Assembly: GCA_004298155.1 (NCBI GenBank)
Contig: SCRD01000008.1
Coordinates: forward strand, 372,001-436,000
Direction of reading: 5' to 3'
DNA from: Acidobacteriota bacterium
GTDB taxonomy: Bacteria > Acidobacteriota > Terriglobia > UBA7540
DNA: 64,000 nt
The first letter of the stretch is position 1, and every line of letters starts with the position of its first letter. The position numbers and the translations under genes are program-made. This document shows, in pieces, positions 8,890-17,940 of this stretch. Below the pieces are notes generated by a model that made no database searches, was not told the origin of the DNA, and was given only the letters and a program-made list of their open reading frames with translations.

Positions 8890-9942
8890 CTACCGCCGAT
8901 GTTTGTCAGTAAATTCCACCAGGGCACGCAGCGTCCATTCGGCTTTTCCGGAATCAATCGACTCGGCTGCCACGGCGACGCCTTCGCGAAAGTTGCCTGC
9001 CATGCCCGCTGCCACCAGCGCCGCTGAGGAATTAGCCAGGATGCAATCCCGCAACGGATTTTTCTCTCCATCAAGTATATGAACCAGAAGACGCGCGTTC
9101 TGTTCCGGGTCCCCACCGGCGAGCGTTTCGCCCGCGGCGCGCGGAAGCCCGAAATCTTCCGGCTGCACGTGGCGCGTTTCAGTCCGCCCGGCACCGTACT
9201 CGGAAAGCTTGGTCGATCCCGCGATAGTGATTTCATCCAGGCCGTCTGATCCTGCCACCACGATTGCGCGGCGCGTTCCCACCGTCCCCAGGGCTTCGGC
9301 CATCATTTCCGTCCGGGCCTCGTCGTAAACTCCTGTCAACTGGTGGCGCGCTTCCAGGGGATTGGTCACGGGCCCCAGCATATTGAAAATCGTTTTGCTT
9401 TTGATGCTCTGGCGCGCGCCCATAACGTGTTTCATGGCTTGATGAAGGTGCGGCGCGAAAAGGAACACCATGCCAACCTTGTCAAGGCAGTCTGGAATGT
9501 GGCTGAGAGGCAGGTCGATCGCCACCCCAAGCGCTTCCAGCACGTCGGCACTGCCGCAACGGCTTGAAATGGAGCGGTTGCCGTGCTTGGCGACAGGCAC
9601 GCCGCATCCGGCTACCACCAGCGCCGTCGCGGTTGAGACGTTTGCCGTGCCTCGCCTGTCGCCGCCGGTGCCGCAGGTGTCAAGAAGCGCCTGCGAGTCG
9701 ATGAATTTCTCCACGCGTACTCCAGCGTCCGCCAGGACCTGCCGGGCGTGGGCGCGCATGACCTCCGCAAAACCCACCAGCTCCGCAGTGGTCTCGCCCT
9801 TTTCGCGCAGAGCGAGCAGCAGGGCCACGATATGCTCATACGGCGTGCGTCCGGAAAGCAACCTTTCCATCACCGCATGAGCTTCCTGGCGTTCCAGGCT
9901 TTCGCCCAGCTTCAGTTTTTCAACGGCTTCAGCAATTCCCAT
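8890..9942 (-). CDS. trpD: Anthranilate phosphoribosyltransferase
   Basis: A 350-residue enzyme that joins anthranilate to phosphoribosyl pyrophosphate in the second step specific to tryptophan synthesis. The glycine-rich PRPP-binding motif DTCGTGGDRRGTANVST is intact near residue 90, followed by KHGNRSISSRCGSADVLEALG. The anthranilate-binding segment KTIFNMLGPVTNP and the late GSDGLDEI are also conserved. Length and domain order, with a small helical N-terminal domain and a larger alpha/beta domain, are normal. It stands alone: trpE, trpC, trpF, trpB and trpA are not beside it, and the amidotransferase gene is about 5 kb away. The ATG at 9942 has no strong ribosome site. Confidence 0.97.
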   Translation of the reverse strand: MGIAEAVEKLKLGESLERQEAHAVMERLLSGRTPYEHIVALLLALREKGETTAELVGFAEVMRAHARQVLADAGVRVEKFIDSQALLDTCGTGGDRRGTANVSTATALVVAGCGVPVAKHGNRSISSRCGSADVLEALGVAIDLPLSHIPDCLDKVGMVFLFAPHLHQAMKHVMGARQSIKSKTIFNMLGPVTNPLEARHQLTGVYDEARTEMMAEALGTVGTRRAIVVAGSDGLDEITIAGSTKLSEYGAGRTETRHVQPEDFGLPRAAGETLAGGDPEQNARLLVHILDGEKNPLRDCILANSSAALVAAGMAGNFREGVAVAAESIDSGKAEWTLRALVEFTDKHRR

Positions 9943-10076
9943 GATGGTTGAAAACGGTCCTTACAAGCGGTGTGGCAATTCTTCCCCGGCCACACCCCCC
10001 AAAATGCCGGACTGAAGGCTGCCCCTGATGAATCCGGGCCACGGTCGCCAGGGCGGTAGCGGCAAAACCTGAGCGT

Positions 10077-10313
10077 CTAATCATTGTAAAGGACCAGGTC
10101 TCCGCATGCGTAGTTGTGTGTCTGCCGGCAATCAGGATTTTCACAGCTTAAGCTCTTTCGCCTCACCTGGTTGACAGAAGCAGAATTTTCTCGGGTGCCA
10201 ATCTGATAAAAGCTTGCCGCCAATGGCGCCGCTCCTATGCCCGGAACATACTCATCCTCGACCGGAATCCTTTCTCCGCAGCTCTTGCAGTTCACACCAA
10301 TCTTCTGGAACAC
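10077..10313 (-). CDS. Small zinc-ribbon-like hypothetical protein
   Basis: A 78-residue protein beginning VNCKSCGERIPVEDEYVP, with a second cysteine pair in LSCENPDCRQTHNY. The two pairs, CxxC and CxxxxC, spaced about 35 residues apart, suggest one structural zinc site. The GTG start is well supported: GGAGG on the minus strand (10323-10327) stands nine bases upstream. I recognise no named family and assign no function; similar small ribbon proteins occur in acidobacterial genomes as orphans. It lies between trpD and sucC without an obvious operon. Confidence 0.6.
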   Translation of the reverse strand: MFQKIGVNCKSCGERIPVEDEYVPGIGAAPLAASFYQIGTRENSASVNQVRRKSLSCENPDCRQTHNYACGDLVLYND

Positions 10314-10633
10314 TGCAGCGTTCCTCCATGTAATTTGTATTCAGCAATGCCGGATCCTCGTTTGTCTTTTCTGCATGAAGTAGACCGCCTGCGGCATTCA
10401 CACTCGTCAGGAGACGTTTAGCCGGCTCAATTCGAGTCGCCTTGCTATCAGGGCCTATTGTTTGATTTTCCGGCCCACATTGCATATACTGGCAAATTCT
10501 GCGGACATCGCTTCGCTTTATTGTACGATGGAACTGCATTGTGTTGTGGAAGTTTGGGCCACGAAGCCCGCAGCATCATTCAATTGCCGGTTTTGCCAGT
10601 CTTCCGACATTCAGTTTACCGTGTTGACCAGCT
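10314..10633. other. Intergenic region before sucC
   Basis: A gap of 320 bases. It holds the ribosome site of the small zinc-ribbon gene on the minus strand and presumably the sucC promoter. A 95-codon minus-strand frame here has no recognisable features. I see no RNA gene or strong repeat. Confidence 0.4.
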
Positions 10634-11794
10634 ATGAAGATCCACGAATATCAAGCCAAACAGATTCTTGCGCGATTTGGCGTTTCGGTCCCCAGGGGTG
10701 AAGTTGCTTACACACCGGAAGAGGCCCGCGAAATCGCCACGCGCCTGGGCGGTACGGTGGTGGTGAAAGCGCAGATCCACGCCGGAGGCAGAGGCAAGGC
10801 TGGTGGCGTCAAGCTGGCCCGCTCCGCGGCAGAAGCCGAAAACATCGCCAACGAGATGCTTGGCAAGAAGCTGGTCACGGTGCAGACCGGGCCCGATGGC
10901 CGTATTGTCCGGCGGCTATTGATTGAGGAAGGCCTCGACATCGCGCACGAGTTTTACCTGGGCATTGTGATCGACCGCATGACAGCTTCACCTGTCTTTA
11001 TGGCATCGAGTGAAGGCGGAGTTGAGATCGAGATCGTCGCCGCCGAGCATCCGGAGAAACTTTTGAAGGAAACCATTAATCCGGCGGTTGGCCTCCAGCC
11101 GTTTCAGGCCCGCAAGATCGCCTTCGGACTGGGGATTGACGCGCTCCTGGTAAACGAGGCCGCCAAATTTTTTGCGGCGCTCTACCGTGCGTTCCAGTCG
11201 AGCGATGCGTCGATGGCGGAGATCAATCCGTTCGTGTTGACGCGCGACGGGCGCCTGCTGGCGCTCGACGCCAAGATGAATTTTGACGACAATGCGCTCT
11301 TCCGGCACAAGGATATTCGCGAATTGCGCGACCTGGACGAAGAAGACCCGCTGGAAGTAAAAGCCTCGAATTACAACTTGAATTACATCCGCCTTGACGG
11401 CAACGTTGGATGCATGGTGAACGGCGCGGGCCTTGCCATGGCCACCATGGATATTATCCAGTATGCAGGGGGCCAGCCGGCCAACTTCCTGGATGTGGGC
11501 GGAGGCGCCAACGAGGAGCAGGTCCGCCGTGGCTTTGAGATTATTCTGGGCGATCCCAACGTGCGCGCGGTGCTCATTAATATTTTCGGAGGCATCATGC
11601 GCTGTGACATTGTGGCCAGCGGCGTGGTGGCTGCCGCAAAGAGCCTGGGGATTAAGGTCCCCGTGGTTGTTCGCCTGGAAGGCACCAACGTCGAACTCGG
11701 CCAGAAGATCCTGCAGGATTCTGGCCTGCGATTCACCGTGGCCAATGGCATGAAGGACGCGGCGGAAAAAGTGGTCGCGCAGGTGAAAGGCTGA
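10634..11794 (+). CDS. sucC: Succinyl-CoA ligase [ADP/GDP-forming] subunit beta
   Basis: A 386-residue beta subunit that, with SucD, interconverts succinyl-CoA and succinate while making ATP or GTP in the citric acid cycle. It starts with [17 protein letters not shown]. The ATP-grasp segment is [20 protein letters not shown]. The metal-binding region is [20 protein letters not shown]. The C-terminal ligase domain carries [17 protein letters not shown] and [13 protein letters not shown]. Length is normal. sucD follows, but the pair is unusually separated by 346 bases that hold a truncated four-helix-bundle gene. No strong ribosome site precedes the ATG. Confidence 0.97.
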   Translation: MKIHEYQAKQILARFGVSVPRGEVAYTPEEAREIATRLGGTVVVKAQIHAGGRGKAGGVKLARSAAEAENIANEMLGKKLVTVQTGPDGRIVRRLLIEEGLDIAHEFYLGIVIDRMTASPVFMASSEGGVEIEIVAAEHPEKLLKETINPAVGLQPFQARKIAFGLGIDALLVNEAAKFFAALYRAFQSSDASMAEINPFVLTRDGRLLALDAKMNFDDNALFRHKDIRELRDLDEEDPLEVKASNYNLNYIRLDGNVGCMVNGAGLAMATMDIIQYAGGQPANFLDVGGGANEEQVRRGFEIILGDPNVRAVLINIFGGIMRCDIVASGVVAAAKSLGIKVPVVVRLEGTNVELGQKILQDSGLRFTVANGMKDAAEKVVAQVKG

Positions 11795-11826
11795 GAAATT
11801 GGGGATTTGTGATTGAGTGATCGGGC

Positions 11827-11840
11827 GATTGAGTGATTGA
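11827..11840 (+). repeat. Left inverted repeat flanking the S23 fragment
   Basis: GATTGAGTGATTGA, part of a run of similar GATTGAGTGA-type units from 11811 to 11844. Its inverted partner, with one mismatch, lies at 12113-12126, just before sucD. Confidence 0.6.
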
Positions 11841-12134
11841 GTGACCGGGACGTTTGCGGCAAACTACCGCGGTGTTTGCAGAGCGCGTTCGAAGGCCGAG
11901 TTCATAGCTAAGATGGGAGTGGTTCTTGAAGAAGCAGACGAGACGTTCTTCTGGCTTGAACTTCTGGTTGTGGCCGAAGTTGTTCCGAAGCCCAAGTTGG
12001 AAGGGCGGTTGGCTGAGACGAGTGAACTCGTGCGGGTTTTCTCCGCCCCGAGGCAGGCGGCCCTGACGCGTCCGCTTAAAAGTTCGGCATCGAAACTCAA
12101 CGGAGTGGCTGTTCAATCGCTCAATCTCAGGTAG
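11841..12134 (+). pseudogene. Truncated four-helix bundle (S23/IVP-like) protein between sucC and sucD
   Basis: The 97 codons from a GTG at 11841 contain the hallmark of the larger S23-like four-helix-bundle family: NYRGVCRARSKAEFIAKMG, then VLEEADETFFWLELL. Full-length relatives are about 120 residues and have some 45 residues before the matching (S)GTSVxANYR segment. Here that part is missing: the homology starts at GTFAANYR, directly after a run of short GATTGAGTGA-type repeats, and a TGA immediately precedes the GTG. This is therefore either a 5'-deleted remnant or a shortened protein. Its stop at 12134 is only six bases before the sucD ATG and overlaps an AGGTAGG sequence, so it could still couple translation to sucD. 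The function of the family outside 23S rRNA intervening sequences is unknown. Confidence 0.65.
12113..12126 (-). repeat. Right inverted repeat flanking the S23 fragment
   Basis: TCAATCGCTCAATC, the reverse complement of the left copy at 11827-11840 with 13 of 14 positions matching. The two copies bracket the S23 fragment inside the suc operon. Confidence 0.6.
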
Positions 12135-12140
12135 GCAATT

Positions 12141-13025
12141 ATGGCAATACTTGTCAATGAGAATACACGCCTCCTGGTTCAGGGCATCACTGGCCGCGAG
12201 GGCACTTTCCACACGCAGCAGGCCGTCGTCTACGGGACCAAGGTGGTTGCGGGAATGACGCCAGGCAAAGGCGGCTCGAAGGTCGATGGCATCCCGGTGT
12301 TCAACACCGTGCGCGAAGCGAAGAAAACCACCGGAGCTAACGCTTCGGTGATTTTTGTTCCTCCGCCATTCGCCGCGGACGCCATCATGGAAGCAGCGGA
12401 CGCGGGCATTCCTCTTGTAGTCGCAATCACGGAAGGCATTCCGACGCTGGATATGGTCAACGTCACCCGTTTTCTGGCCGAAACCGGCACGCGCCTGATC
12501 GGACCCAATTGTCCCGGAATCATTTCTCCCGGCAAATGCAAGGTTGGCATCATGCCCGGCTCGATTCATCGGCCTGGGAATGTGGGAGTGATTTCGCGCA
12601 GTGGAACTTTAACTTATGAGGCCGTCGGACAGCTCACCGCCCTTGGCATCGGGCAGTCTACCTGCATCGGTATCGGTGGTGATCCGATTATCGGCACTTC
12701 CTTCATTGACGCGCTCAAGTTGATGAATGAGGACAGAGAGACGCACGGCATCGTCATCATCGGAGAGATTGGCGGCACCGGCGAGGAACTGGCGGCCGGC
12801 TTCATCAAAGCAAATGTCAGGAAGCCGGTTGTGGGATTTATCGCTGGCCGCACCGCTCCCCCCGGGCGCCGCATGGGCCATGCCGGTGCCATCATTTCCG
12901 GCGGCAAGGGCACTGCGGCAGACAAGATTGCGGCTTTTAAGGCTGCAGGCATCCTCGTGGCTGAGAGTCCTGCGCTGATCGGCGAAACCATGGCGCGCGC
13001 TCTTCAGGGCAAAGCAAGCGCGTAG
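12141..13025 (+). CDS. sucD: Succinyl-CoA ligase [ADP/GDP-forming] subunit alpha
   Basis: A 294-residue alpha subunit. The CoA-binding Rossmann domain begins [21 protein letters not shown] and continues with [11 protein letters not shown]. The phosphohistidine region appears as [17 protein letters not shown], with the active-site His in GHAGA, and [19 protein letters not shown] is strongly conserved. It forms the phosphohistidine intermediate and binds CoA, in complex with SucC. The ATG lies six bases after an AGG core that overlaps the stop of the S23 fragment. Length is normal. ndk follows 27 bases later, giving a suc-ndk run that links substrate-level NTP formation to nucleotide exchange. 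Confidence 0.97.
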   Translation: MAILVNENTRLLVQGITGREGTFHTQQAVVYGTKVVAGMTPGKGGSKVDGIPVFNTVREAKKTTGANASVIFVPPPFAADAIMEAADAGIPLVVAITEGIPTLDMVNVTRFLAETGTRLIGPNCPGIISPGKCKVGIMPGSIHRPGNVGVISRSGTLTYEAVGQLTALGIGQSTCIGIGGDPIIGTSFIDALKLMNEDRETHGIVIIGEIGGTGEELAAGFIKANVRKPVVGFIAGRTAPPGRRMGHAGAIISGGKGTAADKIAAFKAAGILVAESPALIGETMARALQGKASA

Positions 13026-13052
13026 CAGAATTGCATCAGGAGAAATCAGGCA

Positions 13053-13466
13053 TTGGAACGCACACTTACCATCATCAAACCTGACGCCGTTGCGGCGGGA
13101 CACGTTGGCGACATTATCAGGATTTTCGAATCCAACAAACTTACGATTAAGGCGGCCCGACTGGTCTCCCTTACCAGAAAAGAGGCTGAAGGCTTCTATG
13201 CCGTACACCGTGGCAAAGGATTTTTTGAAAGCCTGACAGGTTTTATGAGCTCCGGGCCGGCCCTTGCGATGGTGCTCGAGGGCGAGGACGCCATCGCGCG
13301 ACTGAGAAAATTGATGGGCGCCACCAACCCAGCCAACGCAGATGCGGGCACCATCCGTAAACTTTACGCCCGTGACATTGAGCACAACGCCGTTCATGGC
13401 TCGGACGCGCCAGAAACCGCAGCCTTTGAGATATCCTATTTCTTCCCCGGTATCGAACTCCTGTAA
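13053..13466 (+). CDS. ndk: Nucleoside diphosphate kinase
   Basis: A 137-residue enzyme that equilibrates nucleoside di- and triphosphates through a phosphohistidine. It begins [12 protein letters not shown], and the active site is [12 protein letters not shown] near the C-terminus, with the catalytic His. The start is a TTG, supported by AGGAGA at 13038-13043, nine bases upstream, and by the match to the usual family N-terminus. It follows sucD by 27 bases. The pairing is sensible because NDK can convert the ATP or GTP made by succinyl-CoA ligase. Length is normal and no residue looks missing. Confidence 0.96.
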   Translation: MERTLTIIKPDAVAAGHVGDIIRIFESNKLTIKAARLVSLTRKEAEGFYAVHRGKGFFESLTGFMSSGPALAMVLEGEDAIARLRKLMGATNPANADAGTIRKLYARDIEHNAVHGSDAPETAAFEISYFFPGIELL

Positions 13467-13860
13467 CCGCTACTCCATGAGATGTGGGCAGCCCACCGCT
13501 TCAGGTGCCTCTCCGCCCTGCGCGGGGTGGGAGGCCAGACAACTACAGTTGCGCCCAAGATCCGCTGAGTTAAGCCTGCTTGACGTTTTTCCCGCAGGAT
13601 AAGCCTTTATCTCAACGATTTCTGTGCATTTAAATTGCAGGCCCCATCCGGCGCGACTGAGGGCCGGAAGCTGAGCGATTCCTCGATCGAAAGCCGATTG
13701 CAGAGAGATGTTGAATTCATTTCGTTTTACTAATATATTATTGACTCGCTGTTTAACCAGAGCGCCGTTGTATAAGCCATTTCTATTTTTGCGAAGGACT
13801 CCATGGTGGAATTGTCCTGCGCCATGAACATCCCTCTTCGCCGCGATAGGTAAGACGAGC
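13467..13860. other. Intergenic region after ndk
   Basis: A gap of 394 bases with a locally A/T-rich stretch (about 13715-13770). I find no convincing gene. A 148-codon minus-strand frame here shows no family features. A G/C-rich imperfect hairpin at about 13509-13531 could help terminate the suc-ndk transcript. Confidence 0.3.
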
Positions 13861-14109
13861 ATGACGGATTGGGCAAATCTAGCGCTTGCATTTCTGTGTG
13901 GCCTTGTTGTTGGCATTGCATTCTCCGTGTTCTTTTTCGGTGCCCGAATCAGGTTCTACAAAGAGTACATTGAACATCGCCTGGCCTCCATTAATCGCCT
14001 TCATTTTCAAGGGGGGGCAATGCCGCACAAGCCCGGAGTGTCGTTTTGGAAATCAGTCCGCAGCCGGGGATCCAAGGTTGACAAAAGCTCAAAATCCAAA
14101 CAAGATTGA
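13861..14109 (+). CDS. Small single-pass membrane protein, hypothetical
   Basis: An 82-codon frame. Residues 6-28 (LALAFLCGLVVGIAFSVFFF) form one hydrophobic helix followed by Arg and Lys. The rest is basic and polar, ending in a Lys/Ser-rich tail (KVDKSSKSKQD). This is the look of a small inner-membrane protein with a cytosolic basic tail. It could be a real small gene, but there is no strong ribosome site and I recognise no family. Nothing in the neighbourhood indicates a role. Confidence 0.4.
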   Translation: MTDWANLALAFLCGLVVGIAFSVFFFGARIRFYKEYIEHRLASINRLHFQGGAMPHKPGVSFWKSVRSRGSKVDKSSKSKQD

Positions 14110-14259
14110 CTGTTGAATCGGCCGCGAGAATTCTTAAGCGAAGGCCCGCACAGTGGCGTTCAACCGTCTTCCTTTCACCTATTTGTCATTTATTAGCGAA
14201 TTCTGCCGCGAAGGACACTACGCAATTTGAAACATTTGGGTTAAAATGGACTTTAAAGT

Positions 14260-14673
14260 ATGGATTCAATTAACCAATCGAAGGGTAGCAGCCTTGCTAT
14301 CATCCTGTTCGCGCACGGCAGCGCGGTGGAGGAAGCCAACGAAGGAGTCCGCGAGCTGGCCCGCAGGATCCAGGTTCAGGGCGCTTACCGGTATGTCCGC
14401 GCGTCATTTCTGGGCCCCGGCCAACCGGAGCTGGGGCCGGCCATTGCCGAAGCAGTTGGGGAGGGCTTTGATCGCATCATTGTGGCTCCCTATTTTCTGA
14501 CGTTAGGCACCCATCTCCGGCGCGACCTTCCCAGGCTTGTGATGGCAGAAAAAGAGAAGTACCCGAATATTGATATCCAGGTTGGCTGGTCGCTTGAGGG
14601 CCATCCCGCAATGGCTTCTCTGGTTCTCAGCAGGATTCGAGAAGTTACGGAAGGGGTCAGGGTAAGCCGGTGA
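14260..14673 (+). CDS. CbiX/SirB-type sirohydrochlorin chelatase-like protein
   Basis: A 137-residue single-domain member of the CbiX family. It has the N-terminal ILFAHGSAVEEAN, where the His is the usual metal or acid-base residue. RASFLGPGQPELGPAI and IIVAPYFLTLGTHLRRDLP follow and are typical of small CbiX/SirB chelatases. Family members insert cobalt, nickel or iron into sirohydrochlorin. The second active-site His of many members corresponds to the one in LGTHLRRD. The stop codon overlaps the GTG of the next gene (GTGA), so translation is probably coupled to the flavin reductase. Which metal is used cannot be told. Confidence 0.82.
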   Translation: MDSINQSKGSSLAIILFAHGSAVEEANEGVRELARRIQVQGAYRYVRASFLGPGQPELGPAIAEAVGEGFDRIIVAPYFLTLGTHLRRDLPRLVMAEKEKYPNIDIQVGWSLEGHPAMASLVLSRIREVTEGVRVSR

Positions 14674-15380
14674 GTCATTCCCGCCACGAAGCTTTTCTGC
14701 GTGACGTCACGTACACCAACGAGCGAACGAAGCATTTCAAGTTCCAGATCTCGAACGGGCACTGCTTTGAGTTTCGCCCGGGCCAGTTCATTTCACTGGA
14801 TATCGAATTGGACGGCCGAAAGGTCCGCCGGCCCTATTCCATTGCTTCCGCGCCGCGAGCCGACAACGGATTTGATCTTTGCCTGAACATGCTTCCGGAA
14901 GGGCGGGTTTCCTCCTGGCTTTTCAATCTGAAGCCGGGTGACAAGATCGGCTTTTCCGGCCCCTTCGGATTTTTCTCTCTTCACGAACCGCTTGATCCCG
15001 TATTGGCCTTTATCGCCACGGGGACCGGCATAGCGCCCATTCGCGCCATGCTCCAACAGCTTTATAGCCGTCCGCATGACTCCGAGGTATGGCTCATCTT
15101 TGGTGTGCGCCAGGAACGTGACATCCTTTACCGTGAAGAGTTTGAGGTGATGGCTAAAGAACATCCCGATTTCCACTTTGTTCCCACACTCAGCCGTCCT
15201 GAGCCTGGCTGGAGCGGCCACACCGGTTACGTCCAGCAGCAGGTTGTCCGCTATCTGGCGGGGAAGAAAGGCCTCCACGCGTACCTCTGCGGGCTGCGCA
15301 AGATGATTGAGGACGTGACACAGGAGTTCCGCACGATGGGCTGCGATCCCAGGGCGCTCAGCTACGAGAAGTATGATTAG
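14670..15380 (+). CDS. FAD-dependent oxidoreductase of the ferredoxin-NADP reductase family
   Basis: A 236-residue flavoprotein with the two domains of ferredoxin-NADP(+) reductase. The FAD-binding motif is VRRPYSIASAPR near residue 52. The nicotinamide-binding motif is IATGTGIAPIRAML near residue 113, followed by LCGLRKMIEDV. No iron-sulfur cysteine cluster is present, so it needs a separate electron partner. The GTG start overlaps the cbiX-like stop by four bases. Carbonic anhydrase follows about 107 bases later. A role in reducing ferredoxin or a tetrapyrrole-linked step is possible, but the only firm statement is the family. Confidence 0.88.
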   Translation: MSHSRHEAFLRDVTYTNERTKHFKFQISNGHCFEFRPGQFISLDIELDGRKVRRPYSIASAPRADNGFDLCLNMLPEGRVSSWLFNLKPGDKIGFSGPFGFFSLHEPLDPVLAFIATGTGIAPIRAMLQQLYSRPHDSEVWLIFGVRQERDILYREEFEVMAKEHPDFHFVPTLSRPEPGWSGHTGYVQQQVVRYLAGKKGLHAYLCGLRKMIEDVTQEFRTMGCDPRALSYEKYD

Positions 15381-15487
15381 CTTTGCCCGGCGGCAGTACG
15401 GACGGATCTTTAAGGGGCCTGCGGCTTTGTCTCTGTCTGCTTGTTCAGTCGCCATTTTGGAGGCCCGTCTGCCGGAGACGATTTATT

Positions 15488-16120
15488 ATGACTGCTACAC
15501 ATCAAAATTTTGATTCAGCCCCAATTCATGCTGAGGGAATAGCCGGCGAAATCTGGGCTGACCTCATGGAGGGCAACCAGCGTTTCCAGTCCGGCAGGCC
15601 GGTCCAGAGGCAACTGGTTGCGCGGCGCACGGAACTCGCCAGCCAACAGAGCCCGCCGGCCATCATTCTGGCGTGCTCTGACAGCCGGGTGTGCCCAAGC
15701 CTGATCTTCGATAAGAACCTGGGCGACCTATTTGTTATTCGGACGGCGGGCAACGTTGCAGATCCGGTTGCGCTGGGCAGCATCGAGTTTGCAGCGGAGT
15801 ATTTGCGGTCCAGGGTCCTCGTGATCATGGGACATGAGAAGTGCGGAGCTGTGGAAGCGGCTGCCTCAGGCAGTCAGGCTGCCTCGCCGAACCTGGAATC
15901 GATCGTCGCCAAGGTCCGTCCCGCCATCGACATGGTCAAGGGCAAAGCCGACGGAGACGGGTTGTTGCGGTTGGCCGAGCGGGCCAACGTCCACATAAGT
16001 GCAGCCGACATTTTGTCCAAAAGCCCCTTGCTCCAAAAGAAAGTTTCGGATGGAGATATTGCTCTTATCAAGGCCATCTATCACCTGAGCACAGGCCAGG
16101 TCATCCGCCTGACTGATTAG
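15488..16120 (+). CDS. Beta-class carbonic anhydrase
   Basis: A 210-residue beta carbonic anhydrase, which hydrates carbon dioxide to bicarbonate. The zinc ligands are visible: the Cys, Asp and Arg of LACSDSRV, and the His and Cys of MGHEKCGAVEAA. The segment FVIRTAGNVADPVALGSIEF between them is typical. The frame is open further upstream, but the ATG at 15488 starts a normal-length protein. No signal peptide is seen, so it should be cytosolic. Bicarbonate from such an enzyme would serve PEP carboxylase, whose gene lies about 39 kb away in this window. Whether it shares a transcript with the reductase is uncertain. Confidence 0.92.
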   Translation: MTATHQNFDSAPIHAEGIAGEIWADLMEGNQRFQSGRPVQRQLVARRTELASQQSPPAIILACSDSRVCPSLIFDKNLGDLFVIRTAGNVADPVALGSIEFAAEYLRSRVLVIMGHEKCGAVEAAASGSQAASPNLESIVAKVRPAIDMVKGKADGDGLLRLAERANVHISAADILSKSPLLQKKVSDGDIALIKAIYHLSTGQVIRLTD

Positions 16121-16278
16121 AACGGCCTCGCCGGCCAGGCCTCCCCATCAAAGCGCGCTTTACTCCATATCGCTCCGATACCCCGATGTTCTTCCTCTAG
16201 AAACGGCATGACGCTCCTGTTTCCAAAGCCTCAAGAATTTGCGATACTTGCAGCTATCCTGCATCGAGGTCCTGAACC

Positions 16279-17796
16279 ATGAAAAGAAAAACCATTGCTG
16301 GATTGCTGGCCCTGATCGGCTGCTTTTTGTTTGCGTTTGTTCTTACAGTGCGGCCGGACGCAGCGGAGGCAGCGTCACGACTCGGCCCGTTTGAAAATCA
16401 CCAGGACGTGGGGACCGTCCTTCATCCCGGATCGGTGAAATACAGCGCCTCCGCCCGAACCTACGCGATTTCCGGCAGCGGAGAAAACATGTGGCTTTCA
16501 AACGACGATTTCCAGTTTGTCTGGAAACGCGTTTCGGGCGACGTCACGCTGGCTGCGGACATTGCATTTGAGGGCGCTGGCGGCAACCCGCATCGCAAGG
16601 CCGTACTGATGATTCGGCAGAGCCTCGGTCCGGATTCAGTTTATGCCGATATTGCGCGGCACGGTGTAGGACTCACGTCGCTGCAGTGGCGGGAAGAAAA
16701 AGGCGGCACGACACACGAGGTACAGGCCAACATCAACGCTCCGGCGCGCCTGCGGATTGAAAAGCGCGGCGATTACTTCTACATGTATCTCGGCGAGGGC
16801 GATGATCTCAGGTTCGTTGCGGGCTCGCCGTTGATCCAACTGAAGGCGCCGTTTTATGTGGGTCTAGGCGTCTGTTCGCACGACAAGGATCGCATGGAGA
16901 CGGCAGTCTTTTCAAACGTTGATCTTGAAGTTTCGCCGCCCGCGCCGTCAGCGCAAACGGCGCTCTACAGCACGCTGGAAACGGTCTCGATTGAATCGGG
17001 CGACCGGCGCGAGGTTTACACAACAGAGGGCCGGATTGAAGCGCCCAACTGGACCCCGGACGGCAAGCTGCTGCTTTTTAACCGCGAGGGCCAGCTTGAA
17101 AGGATCCCCGTGGAGGGCGGCCATCCCGAACCGCTGGATACCGGGTTTGCCACGCGCTGCAACAATGACCATGGCATTTCGCCCGGCGGCGGAACGCTCG
17201 CCATCAGTGACAGCTCGCAGGATGGGCACGAGTCGCTCATTTACGTCGTTCCGCTGGCGGGCGGCACGCCACGCCGCGTCACCAGCAAGTCGCCTTCTTA
17301 TTTCCACGGGTGGTCGCCCGATGGCAGAACGATTGCTTTCTGCGGCGAGCGTGGCGGAAAGTTTGATGTCTACACCATTCCCGCAGCGGGCGGGGAAGAG
17401 TTGCAGCTAACCAAAGATGCAGGCCACAATGACGGTCCGGAATATTCTCCCGATGGCAAGTACATCTACTTCAATTCCAGCCGCTCGGGCATCGAGCAGA
17501 TCTGGCGCATGCACCCGGACGGCACCGGCCAGGAGCGCGTGACGAACGACAACACCAATGACTGGTTCCCGCATTTTTCGCCAGACGGCAAGTGGATGGT
17601 GTTTCTTTCTTACCCGGCCGACGTCACCGGCCACCCTGAAAACAAGAACGTGACGCTGCGCCTGATGTCGACGAGCGACGGTGAGATAAGGCCACTCGCG
17701 CGTTTGTTCGGCGGGCAGGGAACTATCAATGTTGCCTCCTGGTCGCCCGACAGCCAGCAGGTAGCTTTTGTCAGCTACCACCTGCTACCGCAATAA
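16279..17796 (+). CDS. Secreted PD40/TolB-like beta-propeller protein with N-terminal jelly-roll domain
   Basis: A 505-residue protein with a clear signal peptide ([20 protein letters not shown]). Residues about 35-215 resemble the DUF1349/concanavalin-like fold, with repeated strands around [15 protein letters not shown] and [17 protein letters not shown]. Residues about 245-500 are PD40 propeller blades: [66 protein letters not shown]. It has no peptidase domain, so it is not a truncated S9 enzyme. Proteins of this layout are abundant in Acidobacteria and are usually called TolB-like or biopolymer transporter-related, but a true Tol-Pal role is doubtful. It probably binds polysaccharide or protein in the periplasm. 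Confidence 0.82.
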   Translation: MKRKTIAGLLALIGCFLFAFVLTVRPDAAEAASRLGPFENHQDVGTVLHPGSVKYSASARTYAISGSGENMWLSNDDFQFVWKRVSGDVTLAADIAFEGAGGNPHRKAVLMIRQSLGPDSVYADIARHGVGLTSLQWREEKGGTTHEVQANINAPARLRIEKRGDYFYMYLGEGDDLRFVAGSPLIQLKAPFYVGLGVCSHDKDRMETAVFSNVDLEVSPPAPSAQTALYSTLETVSIESGDRREVYTTEGRIEAPNWTPDGKLLLFNREGQLERIPVEGGHPEPLDTGFATRCNNDHGISPGGGTLAISDSSQDGHESLIYVVPLAGGTPRRVTSKSPSYFHGWSPDGRTIAFCGERGGKFDVYTIPAAGGEELQLTKDAGHNDGPEYSPDGKYIYFNSSRSGIEQIWRMHPDGTGQERVTNDNTNDWFPHFSPDGKWMVFLSYPADVTGHPENKNVTLRLMSTSDGEIRPLARLFGGQGTINVASWSPDSQQVAFVSYHLLPQ

Positions 17797-17940
17797 GCGG
17801 GACCCCTGCGTTTGCGATGTGTGCGTTGCCGTCTGACCCCTGCCCGTAGCCCGCTCCGCGATTCATAGAGCGAAAAAAGAGGCGCTCGCCGCCAGACAAC
17901 CACACAAGCCCTCCGGCCAGCTCGCGGGTCCGCGGCGCGG

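Noticed and set aside
11795-12140. A third subunit or regulatory gene in the suc operon
   Set aside because: The frame matches the S23 four-helix-bundle family and is truncated, so it is not a suc gene.
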